In this document: in pieces, positions 34,147 through 42,442 of the stretch
How positions within the stretch are numbered: position 1 is the first letter of the stretch
Layout of the letters: every line of letters starts with the position of its first letter
NCBI RefSeq assembly: GCF_013410355.1
Contig: NZ_JACCFI010000001.1
Coordinates: 1,240,001 to 1,304,000, forward strand
Origin: Agromyces hippuratus
GTDB lineage: Bacteria; Actinomycetota; Actinomycetes; Actinomycetales; Microbacteriaceae
Length of the DNA: 64,000 nucleotides
Direction: 5' to 3'
The notes under the pieces: model-generated
Database searches by the model: none
What the model saw: only the letters and a program-made list of their open reading frames with translations
Told to the model about the DNA's origin: nothing
Position numbers and translations under genes: made by a program

Positions 34147-35631
34147 CTAGATCCCGGCGAACCCGACGATCAGGTAGAGCACGAGCGATGCCGCCGCCGC
34201 GATGCCCGCGTACGGCAGGATCGCCGTCATGAGGTTGAGCGGCTTGATGCCGGTCGACCGCGACGCGAGGATGATGCCGTCTCCGTAGAGGCACGTGGTC
34301 GACCCGAGCGCGGCGCCCGAGAACACCGCGGCGCCCGCGATGATGGGGTTCACGTCCATCGCGAAGGCCAACGGGATCACGATCGGCGTGATGACGGCCG
34401 CGAGGTCCCAGAACGAGCCGGTCGCGTAGGCGTAGACACCGCACACGAGGAAGACCATCGCGGGCAGCAGCGCCCCGTTCATGACCGGCTGGGTCGTCTC
34501 GATCACCCAGTCGGCCAGGTGCAGGTCGATGTTCATGTGCTGCACCATGAAGGCGAGCGCGGTGAGCACGATGACGAAGATCATGCTCGAGACGCCGTCG
34601 AACGCGGCCTCGAACACGGCCTTGACCTTCAGCCGCCGCTGCACGAGGTACATGACGATGGCGACGAGGAGCGCGGCGACCGTGCCCTTCACCACGTTGA
34701 CGTCGGTGAGGATCGTCACGGCGATCATGACCGCGATCGGCACGAGGAAGTTCCACGGGCGCGGCTTCGCGTACTCGGGGGCGCGCGACGCGACGGCAGT
34801 GGCCGTGGCCGTCGTCGTCGGCGCGGGTGCCGCGGCCACCGCACGGCCCGCGTCGTCGCCCGAGACGGCGAACTCGCCGACCTCTGCGTTCACGGGCAGC
34901 CCGCCTTCGGCCTCGCGCTCCTCGGCGGTGGTGCCGACGGGGAAGACATCCCCCGTGGCATCCGCTCTCGCGATGTCCTTCTTCAGGGCGCCGAGCTTCG
35001 GGAACCAGCCGAATGCGACGAGCGCGGCGATCGCGATCGCGATCCAGCCGAAGAAGATGAACGGGATCGCCTGGAGGTAGGCGCCGAAGCCCGAGCCGTT
35101 GGCCGTGACGCCCTGGGCCTCGAGGAGGCCGGCGAAGAACAGCGCCCACGTCGAGAACGGCACGATGACGGCGATCGGCGCCGCCGTCATCTTCATGATC
35201 GTGCCGAGCTCGGTGCGCGGCACGTGGTACCGGTCGGTCACGGCCTTCATCGAGGTGCCGACCGTGAGCACGTTCAGGTAGTCGTCGACGAAGAGCACGA
35301 TGCTGAGCAGGAAGCTCAGCACGGTGGACTTGCGGCGCGAGTTCACGAAGCGCTCGGCCCACGCCGCGAACTCCCGCACTGCGCCCGAGCGCTCGAAGAG
35401 CGTGATCAGGATGCCGAAGAGCACGACGATGAGCACGAGCCACTGCAGGGTCTCGTCCGCCATGGCGGTGCCGAGGTAGCCGATCCAGGAGTCGAAGAAC
35501 TCCCAGCCGCCGAGCAGCACTGCGCCGGTGAGGGTGCCGCAGAGCATCGCGAAGAGCGTGCGCCGTGTGAGCACGGCCACGAGGAGGATGATGACGACGG
35601 GGAGGAGCGCGAGCGCGCCGACGTCTTGCAT
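34147..35631 (-). CDS. NhaC-family Na+/H+ antiporter-like transporter
   Basis: 494 residues and about eleven helices. Visible features include LSIVLFVDDYLNVLTVGTSM (the conserved Asp-Asp-Tyr region), VPFSTWALFFAGLL and, in the C-terminal half, GSFWDLAAVITPIVIPLA and GDGIILASRSTGI. These fit the NhaC/ArsB-related antiporter superfamily; exchange of Na+/H+ or an organic anion cannot be separated by reading. A polar cytoplasmic loop (about residues 235-300) divides the halves. It lies 23 bases after the amidohydrolase gene on the same strand, so the pair is likely one transcript. Confidence 0.85.
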   Translation of the reverse strand: MQDVGALALLPVVIILLVAVLTRRTLFAMLCGTLTGAVLLGGWEFFDSWIGYLGTAMADETLQWLVLIVVLFGILITLFERSGAVREFAAWAERFVNSRRKSTVLSFLLSIVLFVDDYLNVLTVGTSMKAVTDRYHVPRTELGTIMKMTAAPIAVIVPFSTWALFFAGLLEAQGVTANGSGFGAYLQAIPFIFFGWIAIAIAALVAFGWFPKLGALKKDIARADATGDVFPVGTTAEEREAEGGLPVNAEVGEFAVSGDDAGRAVAAAPAPTTTATATAVASRAPEYAKPRPWNFLVPIAVMIAVTILTDVNVVKGTVAALLVAIVMYLVQRRLKVKAVFEAAFDGVSSMIFVIVLTALAFMVQHMNIDLHLADWVIETTQPVMNGALLPAMVFLVCGVYAYATGSFWDLAAVITPIVIPLAFAMDVNPIIAGAAVFSGAALGSTTCLYGDGIILASRSTGIKPLNLMTAILPYAGIAAAASLVLYLIVGFAGI

Positions 35632-35654
35632 GGTTGCCTCTGATTCGAAGGGGG

Positions 35655-37310
35655 TCAGGCGGCGGATGCCGCGAACACGGGTTGCCCGTCGACGATCGTC
35701 GTCAGCACGGGGAGGTGCAGCAGTTCGTCCGCGTCGACGTCGAGCGGGCTGTCGGCCCAGACGACGAGGTCGGCGCGGTATCCCGGCGCGATGACGCCGA
35801 GATCGCGGTCGCCCTGGGCCTCTGCGGCCCAGACGGTGTAGCCCTGTAGGGCTTCGTACGGCGTGAGCACCTGGTCGGGCTCGAACACCGGGGCGTCGCG
35901 GTTGCCGGGTTCGCGGCGGAGCCGCGCCCAGGCGAGCCCGATGCGCGCATCGGTCTGCGCGACGGGCCAGTCGGAGCCGAGCGCCACGGGGGCGCCGGCG
36001 TCGATCATGTCGCGCACCCGCCAGCCGAGGGCGGCGCGCTCGGGGCCGAGGCGTTCGGCCCAGAAGTCGGAGCCGTCGGCCTTCCGCCACTGCATGTGCA
36101 GCGGCTGCACCGACGCGGTGATGCCGGCGTGCGCCATGCGGCGGAGGTCGCGGTCGGCGAGCAGCTCGAGGTGCTCGATGCGATGGGCGGCGGAGCCGTT
36201 CGAGTGCACGCCCGCGGCGAGGTAGGCGTCGATGGTCTCGCCGATCGCCCGGTCACCGATCGCGTGCGTCGCGATCTGGAATCCGGCCTCCGCGTATCGG
36301 TGCACCACGCGTTCGAACTCGTCGGCGTCGGCCCAGAACGAGGTGCCGCCGTCGCCGTGGGTGTCGGGTTCGTAGAGCCAGCCGGTGCCCGTGTCGATGA
36401 CGCCGTCGGCGAAGAGCTTCACGAGGCCGCCACGCCACCGCTTGCCGCTGCGGTCGCGCTGCGCGAGGTAGTGTCGCGTGCGCTCCTCGTCGTAGCCGGG
36501 GTTGTGCGCCATCGCCGAGACGATGCGCACCGGCAGGCCGCTCGGCGCCTCGGGCTCTGCGGATGCCCCGCCGTCGAGCTCGTCGAGCAGGTCGAGGTTC
36601 GCGGGGTTGCCGTCCATGATGCATCCGCCGGTGATGCCCGATGCCGCGAGGCCGCCGAGGATGTCGCGCACCCGGTCGAGCGTCTCCGCACGCGTGTACT
36701 CGGGGGCGGCGCGCAGCACGATGTCGAAGGCCGAGTCCTCGCGGAGGCATCCGGTCGGTCGGCCGGCCTCGTCGACGACGATCTCGGAGGTGTCGCCGAA
36801 GCGACGTGCACCCGTGATGCCCGAGCGGCGCAGCGCCTCGGTGCTGGCGAGCGCGGTGTGCCCGTCGAAGAAGAGCAGGAACGCCGGGGCACCGGCGGTG
36901 GCCGCGTCGATCGCGGCGGCGCTCATCGGCAGACTCGTGAAGAGGTCGTAGTCGAGGTTCCAACCGCGCACCCATCCGCCGGCCGTGCCGTCGGCGACGC
37001 GCGCGGCCTCGGCGCCGAGCATGCGCAGGAAGGTCTCGGGGTCGCGCACTCCCCCGAAGTCGATGCCGACGGCGAGTTCGATGCCCTGGATGGGGTGCAT
37101 GTGGGCGTCGATGAGCCCGGGCGTGACGGATGCCCCGGCGAGGTCTTCGACCACTGTGGCGGGTCCGCGGTAGTCGGCGAGGTCGGCGGCGTCGCCGACC
37201 GCGAGGATGCGGCCTGCCCGGATCGCGACGGCGGAGGCCTCGGGCTGGCGCGGGTTCATCGTGATCACGCGCGCTCCGATGAGGATGGTGTCCGCGACGA
37301 CCCGTTGCAT
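35655..37310 (-). CDS. YtcJ-like metal-dependent amidohydrolase
   Basis: 551 residues from ATG 37310. The amidohydrolase barrel shows the N-terminal metal motif GLIDAHMHPI, central Lys/His regions (LVKLFADGVIDTGTGWL, ATHAIGDRAI, HRIEHLELL) and the late Asp in VALGSDWPV. YtcJ-type members hydrolyse N-acylated or cyclic amides; the substrate is not readable. It is divergent from a TetR regulator across a clear inverted repeat and is followed by the NhaC-type transporter, suggesting a catabolic module with uptake or exchange of its substrate. Confidence 0.88.
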   Translation of the reverse strand: MQRVVADTILIGARVITMNPRQPEASAVAIRAGRILAVGDAADLADYRGPATVVEDLAGASVTPGLIDAHMHPIQGIELAVGIDFGGVRDPETFLRMLGAEAARVADGTAGGWVRGWNLDYDLFTSLPMSAAAIDAATAGAPAFLLFFDGHTALASTEALRRSGITGARRFGDTSEIVVDEAGRPTGCLREDSAFDIVLRAAPEYTRAETLDRVRDILGGLAASGITGGCIMDGNPANLDLLDELDGGASAEPEAPSGLPVRIVSAMAHNPGYDEERTRHYLAQRDRSGKRWRGGLVKLFADGVIDTGTGWLYEPDTHGDGGTSFWADADEFERVVHRYAEAGFQIATHAIGDRAIGETIDAYLAAGVHSNGSAAHRIEHLELLADRDLRRMAHAGITASVQPLHMQWRKADGSDFWAERLGPERAALGWRVRDMIDAGAPVALGSDWPVAQTDARIGLAWARLRREPGNRDAPVFEPDQVLTPYEALQGYTVWAAEAQGDRDLGVIAPGYRADLVVWADSPLDVDADELLHLPVLTTIVDGQPVFAASAA

Positions 37311-37350
37311 GCGTCTGCCCGCTTTCTCGGCCGTCTTCGTCGGCGATCCA

Positions 37351-37369
37351 AATTTAATGTGGTTAAATT
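37351..37369. promoter_or_regulatory. Inverted-repeat operator between amidohydrolase and TetR genes
   Basis: AATTTAAtgtggTTAAATT is a perfect 7-5-7 inverted repeat, strikingly AT-rich in this GC-rich DNA. Its place between divergent genes, 41 bases upstream of the amidohydrolase start, fits binding by the TetR protein. Confidence 0.7.
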
Positions 37370-37437
37370 CGGGCACACGCTACTCCCGAATACGCTCATC
37401 GACAAATCCCTCGCGTCGACCACCTCGAAGGAGCCCT

Positions 37438-38130
37438 GTGAGTCCCACCCCGGCCAAGCGCAGCGCGGGCCGTCCGCGCACGCCGGTGCTGAGCGCCGAG
37501 CAGATCGTCGATGCGGCGTTCGCACTCGCCCGCACCGCCGGACCCGACGGATTCACGATGGCGGCGCTCGCCCGCTCGCTCTCGGTGCATCCTCCGGCGC
37601 TCTACCACTACTTCGGCGGCAAGGCCGATGTCGTGCGGGCCATGCGCGGCCGCGTCGCCGAACTGCTCGACGTCTCGGGCTTCGACACCCCCGAGACGAC
37701 GCTCTCCGACGCGGTGCTGCGCTGGGCGCACTCCTACCGTTCGGCGTTCGCCAGCCACCCGGCAGCGATCGCACTGCTCGCGACCACGGCGATCGACGGC
37801 CAGGAGCGCTCGGTCGCGAACTACGAGTCGATCACGAGGCGATTCGTGGCCGAGGGCTGGCCCGTCGGCGGCGCCGTCGACGCGATCGTCGCCCTCGAGT
37901 CGTTCATCATCGGCTCGGCGCTCGACACCCTCGCACCGGCCGACATCATGTCGCCGGGCGCTGCAGCGCCCCTCGCGCCGAACTTCAGCCGTGCCGAAGC
38001 ACTGCGGAGCGTGAAGGCCGCGGCACAGGGCGTGCAGCCGGCCGACCGCTCGTTCGACCTCGGACTCGCAGCCCTCGTCGGCGGCCTGCCCGCGGCACTC
38101 GCCGCAGCGGTCGAGGCCGAACGCGTCTGA
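37438..38130 (+). CDS. TetR-family regulator of the amidohydrolase/transporter pair
   Basis: 230 residues from GTG 37438 with GAAGGAG upstream; the longer open frame upstream has shadow composition. The HTH (about residues 18-62) includes DGFTMAALARSLSVHPPALYHYF. The C-terminal half resembles the larger TetR_C domains of tetracycline-repressor-like proteins. Divergent from the amidohydrolase, which it probably represses. Confidence 0.9.
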   Translation: MSPTPAKRSAGRPRTPVLSAEQIVDAAFALARTAGPDGFTMAALARSLSVHPPALYHYFGGKADVVRAMRGRVAELLDVSGFDTPETTLSDAVLRWAHSYRSAFASHPAAIALLATTAIDGQERSVANYESITRRFVAEGWPVGGAVDAIVALESFIIGSALDTLAPADIMSPGAAAPLAPNFSRAEALRSVKAAAQGVQPADRSFDLGLAALVGGLPAALAAAVEAERV

Positions 38131-38190
38131 CGGCGCCCGAACCCGCGACTCGGCCGACCGGGGCCGGAGGCATCCGCTTCGGTCGGGTGT

Positions 38191-39297
38191 CTACTCGGCG
38201 GGGCGCTTGCGCCACTTGATGCCGGCGGCGATGAAGCCGTCGATGTCGCCGTCGAAGACGTGGCTCGGGTTGCCGACCTCGTACTCGGTGCGGAGGTCTT
38301 TCACCATCTGGTACGGCGCGAGCACGTAGGAGCGCATCTGGTCGCCCCAGCTCGCGGTGATGTTGCCCGCGAGCTCCTTCTTCTGCGCCGCCTCCTGCTC
38401 CTTCTGGATGAGCAGGAGTCGCGACTGCAGCACGCGCATGGCGGCCGCACGGTTCTGGATCTGCGACTTCTCGTTCTGCATCGAGACGACGGTGCCGGTC
38501 GGAAGGTGCGTGATGCGCACGGCGGAGTCGGTCGTGTTGACCGACTGGCCACCGGGGCCGCTCGAACGGAAGACGTCGACGCGGATGTCGTTCTCGGGGA
38601 TGTCGACCTCCTGCGCCTCCTCCATGAGCGGGATGACCTCGACGGCCGCGAAGCTCGTCTGGCGTTTGCCCGCCGCACCGAAGGGGCTCATGCGCACGAG
38701 TCGGTGCGTGCCGGCCTCGACACTCAGCGTGCCGAAGGCGTAGGGCGCGTCGATCTCGAATGTCGCCGACTTGATGCCCGCCTCTTCGGCGTAGCTCGTG
38801 TCCATGACGGTGGCCTTGTAGCCGTGCTTCTCGGCCCAGCGCAGGTACATGCGCATGAGCATCTCGGCGAAGTCGGCAGCGTCGACGCCGCCGGCGCCCG
38901 CGCGGATCGTGATGACCGCCGGGCGGTCGTCCCACTCGCCGTCGAGCAGCGTCTGCACCTCGAGGTCGCCGATCGCCTTCTGCAGCGACTCGAGCTCGGT
39001 GCGGGCCTCTGCGGCGCTGTCTTCGTCGCCCATCTCGTTGGCGAGTTCGATGAGCACCTCGAGGTCGTCGAGTCGCGAGTCGATGCTCGTGACGCGGGCG
39101 AGCTCGGACTGGCGGTGGCTGAGCGCGCTCGTCACCTTCTGCGCGTTCGCGGTGTCGTCCCAGAGATCGGGCACGCCGGCCTCTTCTGAGAGCCGTTCGA
39201 TGTCGGCTGTGATGGCGTCGACGTCGACGACTGCGCGGATGTCGCTGAAGGTGGATCGCAGCGCGGCGATCTCCTGCGAGAGGTCAAGATCCAACAT
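38191..39297 (-). CDS. prfB: Peptide chain release factor 2
   Basis: 368 residues. It has the RF2 stop-recognition SPF tripeptide (RMSPFGAAGKRQTSF) and the catalytic GGQ loop (SSGPGGQSVNTTDSAVRI). It reads through in one frame from MLDLDLSQEI, so the programmed +1 frameshift seen in many bacteria is absent, as is usual in this lineage. It terminates translation at UGA and UAA. Its usual partners ftsE-ftsX-smpB lie further along the same strand, separated by the NhaC/amidohydrolase/TetR group. Confidence 0.97.
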   Translation of the reverse strand: MLDLDLSQEIAALRSTFSDIRAVVDVDAITADIERLSEEAGVPDLWDDTANAQKVTSALSHRQSELARVTSIDSRLDDLEVLIELANEMGDEDSAAEARTELESLQKAIGDLEVQTLLDGEWDDRPAVITIRAGAGGVDAADFAEMLMRMYLRWAEKHGYKATVMDTSYAEEAGIKSATFEIDAPYAFGTLSVEAGTHRLVRMSPFGAAGKRQTSFAAVEVIPLMEEAQEVDIPENDIRVDVFRSSGPGGQSVNTTDSAVRITHLPTGTVVSMQNEKSQIQNRAAAMRVLQSRLLLIQKEQEAAQKKELAGNITASWGDQMRSYVLAPYQMVKDLRTEYEVGNPSHVFDGDIDGFIAAGIKWRKRPAE

Positions 39298-39366
39298 GGC
39301 GTCCCCAGCCTACGCGAGTCCCCCGCCCGCATGGTGCACCGCCCGAGCGGGTGTAGCGTCGAATCG

Positions 39367-40665
39367 ATGACCGATTCCGCGCCCCGATTCTCGTGGCGCG
39401 GGGTCATCCTCCCGGTCTACCTGCCGACCCTCGTCTTCTCGCTCGGCGAGGGCGCCATGATCCCGATCGTGCCGCTCGTGGCGACCGAGCGCGGCGCCTC
39501 GCTCGCCCTCGCGGGCCTCATCGCGGCGATGCTCATGGTCGGCGAGCTCGCCGGCGACCTGCCGGCCGGATGGCTCGTCGCCCGCATCGGCGAGCGCAAC
39601 GCGATGATCGGTGCGGCGATGCTCGCCGTCATCGGCGTGCTCATCGCCATCGTCTCCCCCACGCTGCCCGCGCTCGCCATCGGCGTCTTCCTCCTCGGGC
39701 TCGCGACCGCCGTGTTCGGGCTCGCCCGGCACGCGTTCCTCACGAGCTACGTGCCGGTGCGCACCCGGGCGCGGGCGCTCTCCACGCTCGGCGGGGTGTT
39801 CCGCGCGGGCTGGGCCGTCGGCCCCTTCGCCGCCGCCGCGATCATCGCGTCGACGGGGTCGAGCGAGTCCGTCTTCTGGGTGCTCGTCGTGGCGTGCTTC
39901 GCCGTGATCGGCGTGCTCGTGCTGCTGCCCGACCCCGAGCGCGTGTTCGGCGCCGCGCGGCTCGCGCGCGAGGCATCCGCCGCTTCGGCCGCGGCGACGA
40001 CGACGGATGCCTCGGGCGCCCCGCTCACCGCAGGCGAGGCCGAGGCGGCGGCGGAGTCGTCGCCGAGCGTGTTCCGCGCGATCCGCGAGAACCGCGGGGT
40101 GCTCGCCCGCATCGGCACCGGGGTGGGGCTGCTCGCCGCGGTGCGCGTGAGCCGCACGGTCGTGCTGCCGCTCTGGTCGGTCTCGATCGGCATGCCCGCC
40201 GAGCAGGCCGCCCTCGTGATCGGCATCTCGGGCACGATCGACTTCGCGCTCTTCTATGCGAGCGGCCAGATCATGGACCGCTTCGGGCGACTCTGGAGCG
40301 CGATCCCGGGCCTCCTCGGCATGGCGGCCGGGCACATCGCCCTGGCGTTCACCCACGACCTGCCATCGAACGCCGTCTGGTTCACGGTCATCGCCATCTG
40401 GCTCGGCCTCGCGAACGGCGTCACGAGCGGCATCATCATGACCCTCGGCGCCGACCTCGCGCCGAAGCAGAACCCTGCGCCGTTCCTCGGCGCATTCCGC
40501 ATGATCGGCGACACCGGCGGCGCCGGGGCACCGCTCATGATCGCCGCCGTGACGTCGATCGCGTCGATCATGGCGGCGAACGTCGCCGTCGGCGTGCTCG
40601 GCCTGGTCGGCGCGGCGATGCTGTGGCGGTGGATTCCGCGCTACGTGCCGCACCGGCGGCGCTGA
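39367..40665 (+). CDS. MFS transporter
   Basis: 432 residues from ATG 39367, twelve predicted helices. The loop between helices 2 and 3 carries the MFS motif-A-like 'GDLPAGWLVARIGERNAM'. The central loop (residues ~205-235) is Ala/Thr/Glu rich. The family exports drugs or metabolites by proton antiport; the substrate is unknown. Divergent from prfB with a 69-base gap. Confidence 0.87.
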   Translation: MTDSAPRFSWRGVILPVYLPTLVFSLGEGAMIPIVPLVATERGASLALAGLIAAMLMVGELAGDLPAGWLVARIGERNAMIGAAMLAVIGVLIAIVSPTLPALAIGVFLLGLATAVFGLARHAFLTSYVPVRTRARALSTLGGVFRAGWAVGPFAAAAIIASTGSSESVFWVLVVACFAVIGVLVLLPDPERVFGAARLAREASAASAAATTTDASGAPLTAGEAEAAAESSPSVFRAIRENRGVLARIGTGVGLLAAVRVSRTVVLPLWSVSIGMPAEQAALVIGISGTIDFALFYASGQIMDRFGRLWSAIPGLLGMAAGHIALAFTHDLPSNAVWFTVIAIWLGLANGVTSGIIMTLGADLAPKQNPAPFLGAFRMIGDTGGAGAPLMIAAVTSIASIMAANVAVGVLGLVGAAMLWRWIPRYVPHRRR

Positions 40666-40704
40666 GGCGGTTCAACTGATGGCCGTGGCGTGGTGCGTCG
40701 GCAC

Positions 40705-41010
40705 TCAGCCCGTGGGCGTGCCGTATGAGAGCACGACGAGGATCAGCTGGAACAGGAACACGAAGCCGCCGACGGCCACGGCGCCGATCCAGAGCCAGCC
40801 GGCCACGAGCGTCGGGTCCTTCTTCACCTCGCGCCGGCCGCGGAGCCCCAGCACGACGGCGAGCGCCGACAGCGGCAGCGAGGCGAGCGCCGGGGTCAGC
40901 AGCGCGAGCGCGGCGAGCACGACCGCGATGATCGCGATCCACGCGTAGCGACGGCCGTCAGCCCGACCCGATCCGTTGCCGCCGGCACCGCGCCCCGCGC
41001 CGCCGCTCAT
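40705..41010 (-). CDS. Small membrane protein (DUF4190-like)
   Basis: 101 residues: Gly/Arg-rich N-terminus, then three hydrophobic stretches (about 22-42, 44-58, 70-92) with LGLRGRREVKKDP between the second and third. This resembles small actinobacterial DUF4190-type proteins of unknown role. The ATG overlaps the PPOX gene stop (ATGA). Confidence 0.7.
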   Translation of the reverse strand: MSGGAGRGAGGNGSGRADGRRYAWIAIIAVVLAALALLTPALASLPLSALAVVLGLRGRREVKKDPTLVAGWLWIGAVAVGGFVFLFQLILVVLSYGTPTG

Positions 41011-41405
41011 CGCCCGTTGACCTTCTCGATCGCCATCACGAGGATGACCCGGTCGGCCTTGTCGGCCGGCGCCTGCTCGTTCGGGTTGCCGTAGCGCCGG
41101 CCGAGCCGCACGTACATCGAGCCCTCAGGGTCGGGCAGCGCCTCGACGAGACGGCCGCGCACCTCGACGTACTTGAGCGGGTTCTCGGGGTCGGTCATCT
41201 CGAGCGTCATGCGAGGGTCGGCCTGCAGGTTGCGGAACTTCGCGCGCTTCGACGTGTGCGTGAAGCGGATCGTCTGCGTCTCGGGGTCGAACTCGAACCA
41301 CATCGGGTTCACCTGCACCTCGCCGTTCGGTCGCACCGTGCCGAGGTGCGCGAACACCGGCGACGAGAGGATGCGGGCGAAGTGGTCTGAGATCTCGACG
41401 GTCAT
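41007..41405 (-). CDS. PPOX-class F420- or FMN-dependent oxidoreductase
   Basis: 132 residues from ATG 41405 (MTVEISDHFARIL). It is a split-beta-barrel with LGTVRPNGEVQVNPMWFEFD, RFTHTSKRAKFRNLQADPRMTLE and YVEVRGRLVE, the pattern of actinobacterial PPOX/F420-dependent proteins. Substrate not determinable. Coupled with the small membrane protein gene. Confidence 0.88.
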   Translation of the reverse strand: MTVEISDHFARILSSPVFAHLGTVRPNGEVQVNPMWFEFDPETQTIRFTHTSKRAKFRNLQADPRMTLEMTDPENPLKYVEVRGRLVEALPDPEGSMYVRLGRRYGNPNEQAPADKADRVILVMAIEKVNGR

Positions 41406-41465
41406 GCCTCCAGTCAATCGCACACCGCCGGTTCGGCGGAACTCATGCGCCGACACCCGGAGAGT

Positions 41466-41852
41466 TCAACCTCGTGCCGGGAGGGCGCGCAGTGCGATCG
41501 CCTGGCTGGTGGCGAACAGCGCGACGTCGACGGCGACGGCCAGGACTGCGACGACGATCAACACGGATGCCGCAGCTGCCGAGACGAGGCCGACCGCGAG
41601 GGCGGCGAGCACGTTGGCGATCATGACCAGGCCGAGCGCTCGACGCAGGGGCAGTCGGGAGAGCATCCAGAGCACCCCTCCGGCCCAGACGACCACCGCG
41701 ACTCCTGCCGCAGCGATCACGAGCGGGGGCAGTGCGACCCCGTGGGCGATCCACCCGGCACCCAGCGCCACGGCCGTTCCCAGCACCGCGCAATAGGCGG
41801 CATCGAGGCGCAGGCTCCACCGTCCGAACGTGTCTCCGTCGATCCGTCGCAT
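41466..41852 (-). CDS. Four-helix membrane protein
   Basis: 128 residues, four hydrophobic helices, little else conserved. The ATG at 41852 has AGAGAGGG 8 bases upstream; GTG 41855 is an alternative. Function unknown. It is the last ordinary gene before the truncated pilus gene at the island's left edge. Confidence 0.7.
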   Translation of the reverse strand: MRRIDGDTFGRWSLRLDAAYCAVLGTAVALGAGWIAHGVALPPLVIAAAGVAVVVWAGGVLWMLSRLPLRRALGLVMIANVLAALAVGLVSAAAASVLIVVAVLAVAVDVALFATSQAIALRALPARG

Positions 41853-41874
41853 CACTGCCCTCTCTTCGCCAGAC

Positions 41875-42096
41875 TCAGTGGAACACAGATCGGGCCGTCG
41901 CCGTCACCTCGATCGGCACCGAGAGCGGCAGCAGCTCGGTGTGGATCGGCGCGTACCAGACCGCGCGCATCGTGACCGTGGCGCTCTGGCCGTCGTCGGA
42001 TGTCGCGCGCACGAGCTCGACGTCATGCAGTTCGTGCACCGCGTCGCCGAGGTACGCGTTCGCGGCCTGCCGGACCTCGATCGAGTCGAGCTCGAG
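41875..42096 (-). pseudogene. 3' fragment of a TadE/TadG-like pilus gene
   Basis: The last ~73 codons of a minus-strand gene ending at 41875. The segment SIEVRQAANAYLGD ... SATVTMRAVWYAP ... LLPLSVPIEVTATARSVF resembles the C-terminal beta-rich part of TadE/TadG-like pseudopilins. The N-terminal membrane helix expected in this family is missing: upstream of about 42096 the frame turns into shadow of island DNA. Read with the tadA start at 50656-50862, it marks one end of a disrupted tad operon. The TadE assignment rests on pattern recognition only. Confidence 0.6.
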
Positions 42097-42100
42097 CGAG

Positions 42101-42328
42101 GTGGTCGCCGCCGACCTGCACGTCATCGAGGCTCCAGGCCTCGGCCGCGGCGGGCGCGGCGAGGTCGGCTGGACCGGGCCGAGATACGCCGTCGGCGACG
42201 ACGAACTGGGGTTCGACGGCAAGAACCTGACCGAGAACAACACGTCCTGGCTAATGTTCGAGGGCAGCGACGGCCTCCGCTTCAAGAAGCCGTTTGACTT
42301 CGTCTCGGTCGCTCTGACCAACGCATGA
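42101..42328 (+). CDS. Small protein or 5'-truncated gene at the island's left edge
   Basis: 75 codons from a GTG at 42101, right at the junction with the pilus fragment. The product (containing GEVGWTGPRYAVGDDELGF and SWLMFEGSDGLRFKKPFDF) has the composition of a real protein. Because the first codon coincides with the junction, this may be the 3' end of a longer gene cut by the rearrangement. I do not recognise the family. Confidence 0.45.
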   Translation: MVAADLHVIEAPGLGRGGRGEVGWTGPRYAVGDDELGFDGKNLTENNTSWLMFEGSDGLRFKKPFDFVSVALTNA

Positions 42329-42334
42329 CAGGCT

Positions 42335-42394
42335 CTGAGAACCGCGAATCCGGTTCTCAGCACCGCCCGGCCAATTCCGTCCGGCCTGGCGGTG
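42335..42394. terminator. Double hairpin between convergent genes
   Basis: A perfect 9-base stem ctgagaacc / ggttctcag (42335-42343, 42352-42360) is followed by caccgcc / ggcggtg (42361-42367, 42388-42394). It lies between the edge gene and the TIR gene. Confidence 0.65.
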
Positions 42395-42442
42395 CGACAG
42401 CCGTCCACTCCAGTCCTCGCGGAAGTAGTGCGGACACGTCTC

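Noticed and set aside
38191..39297. Programmed frameshift in prfB
   Set aside because: The gene is open in a single frame from MLDLDLS to the stop, with no in-frame TGA or slippery CTTTGA site near codon 25.
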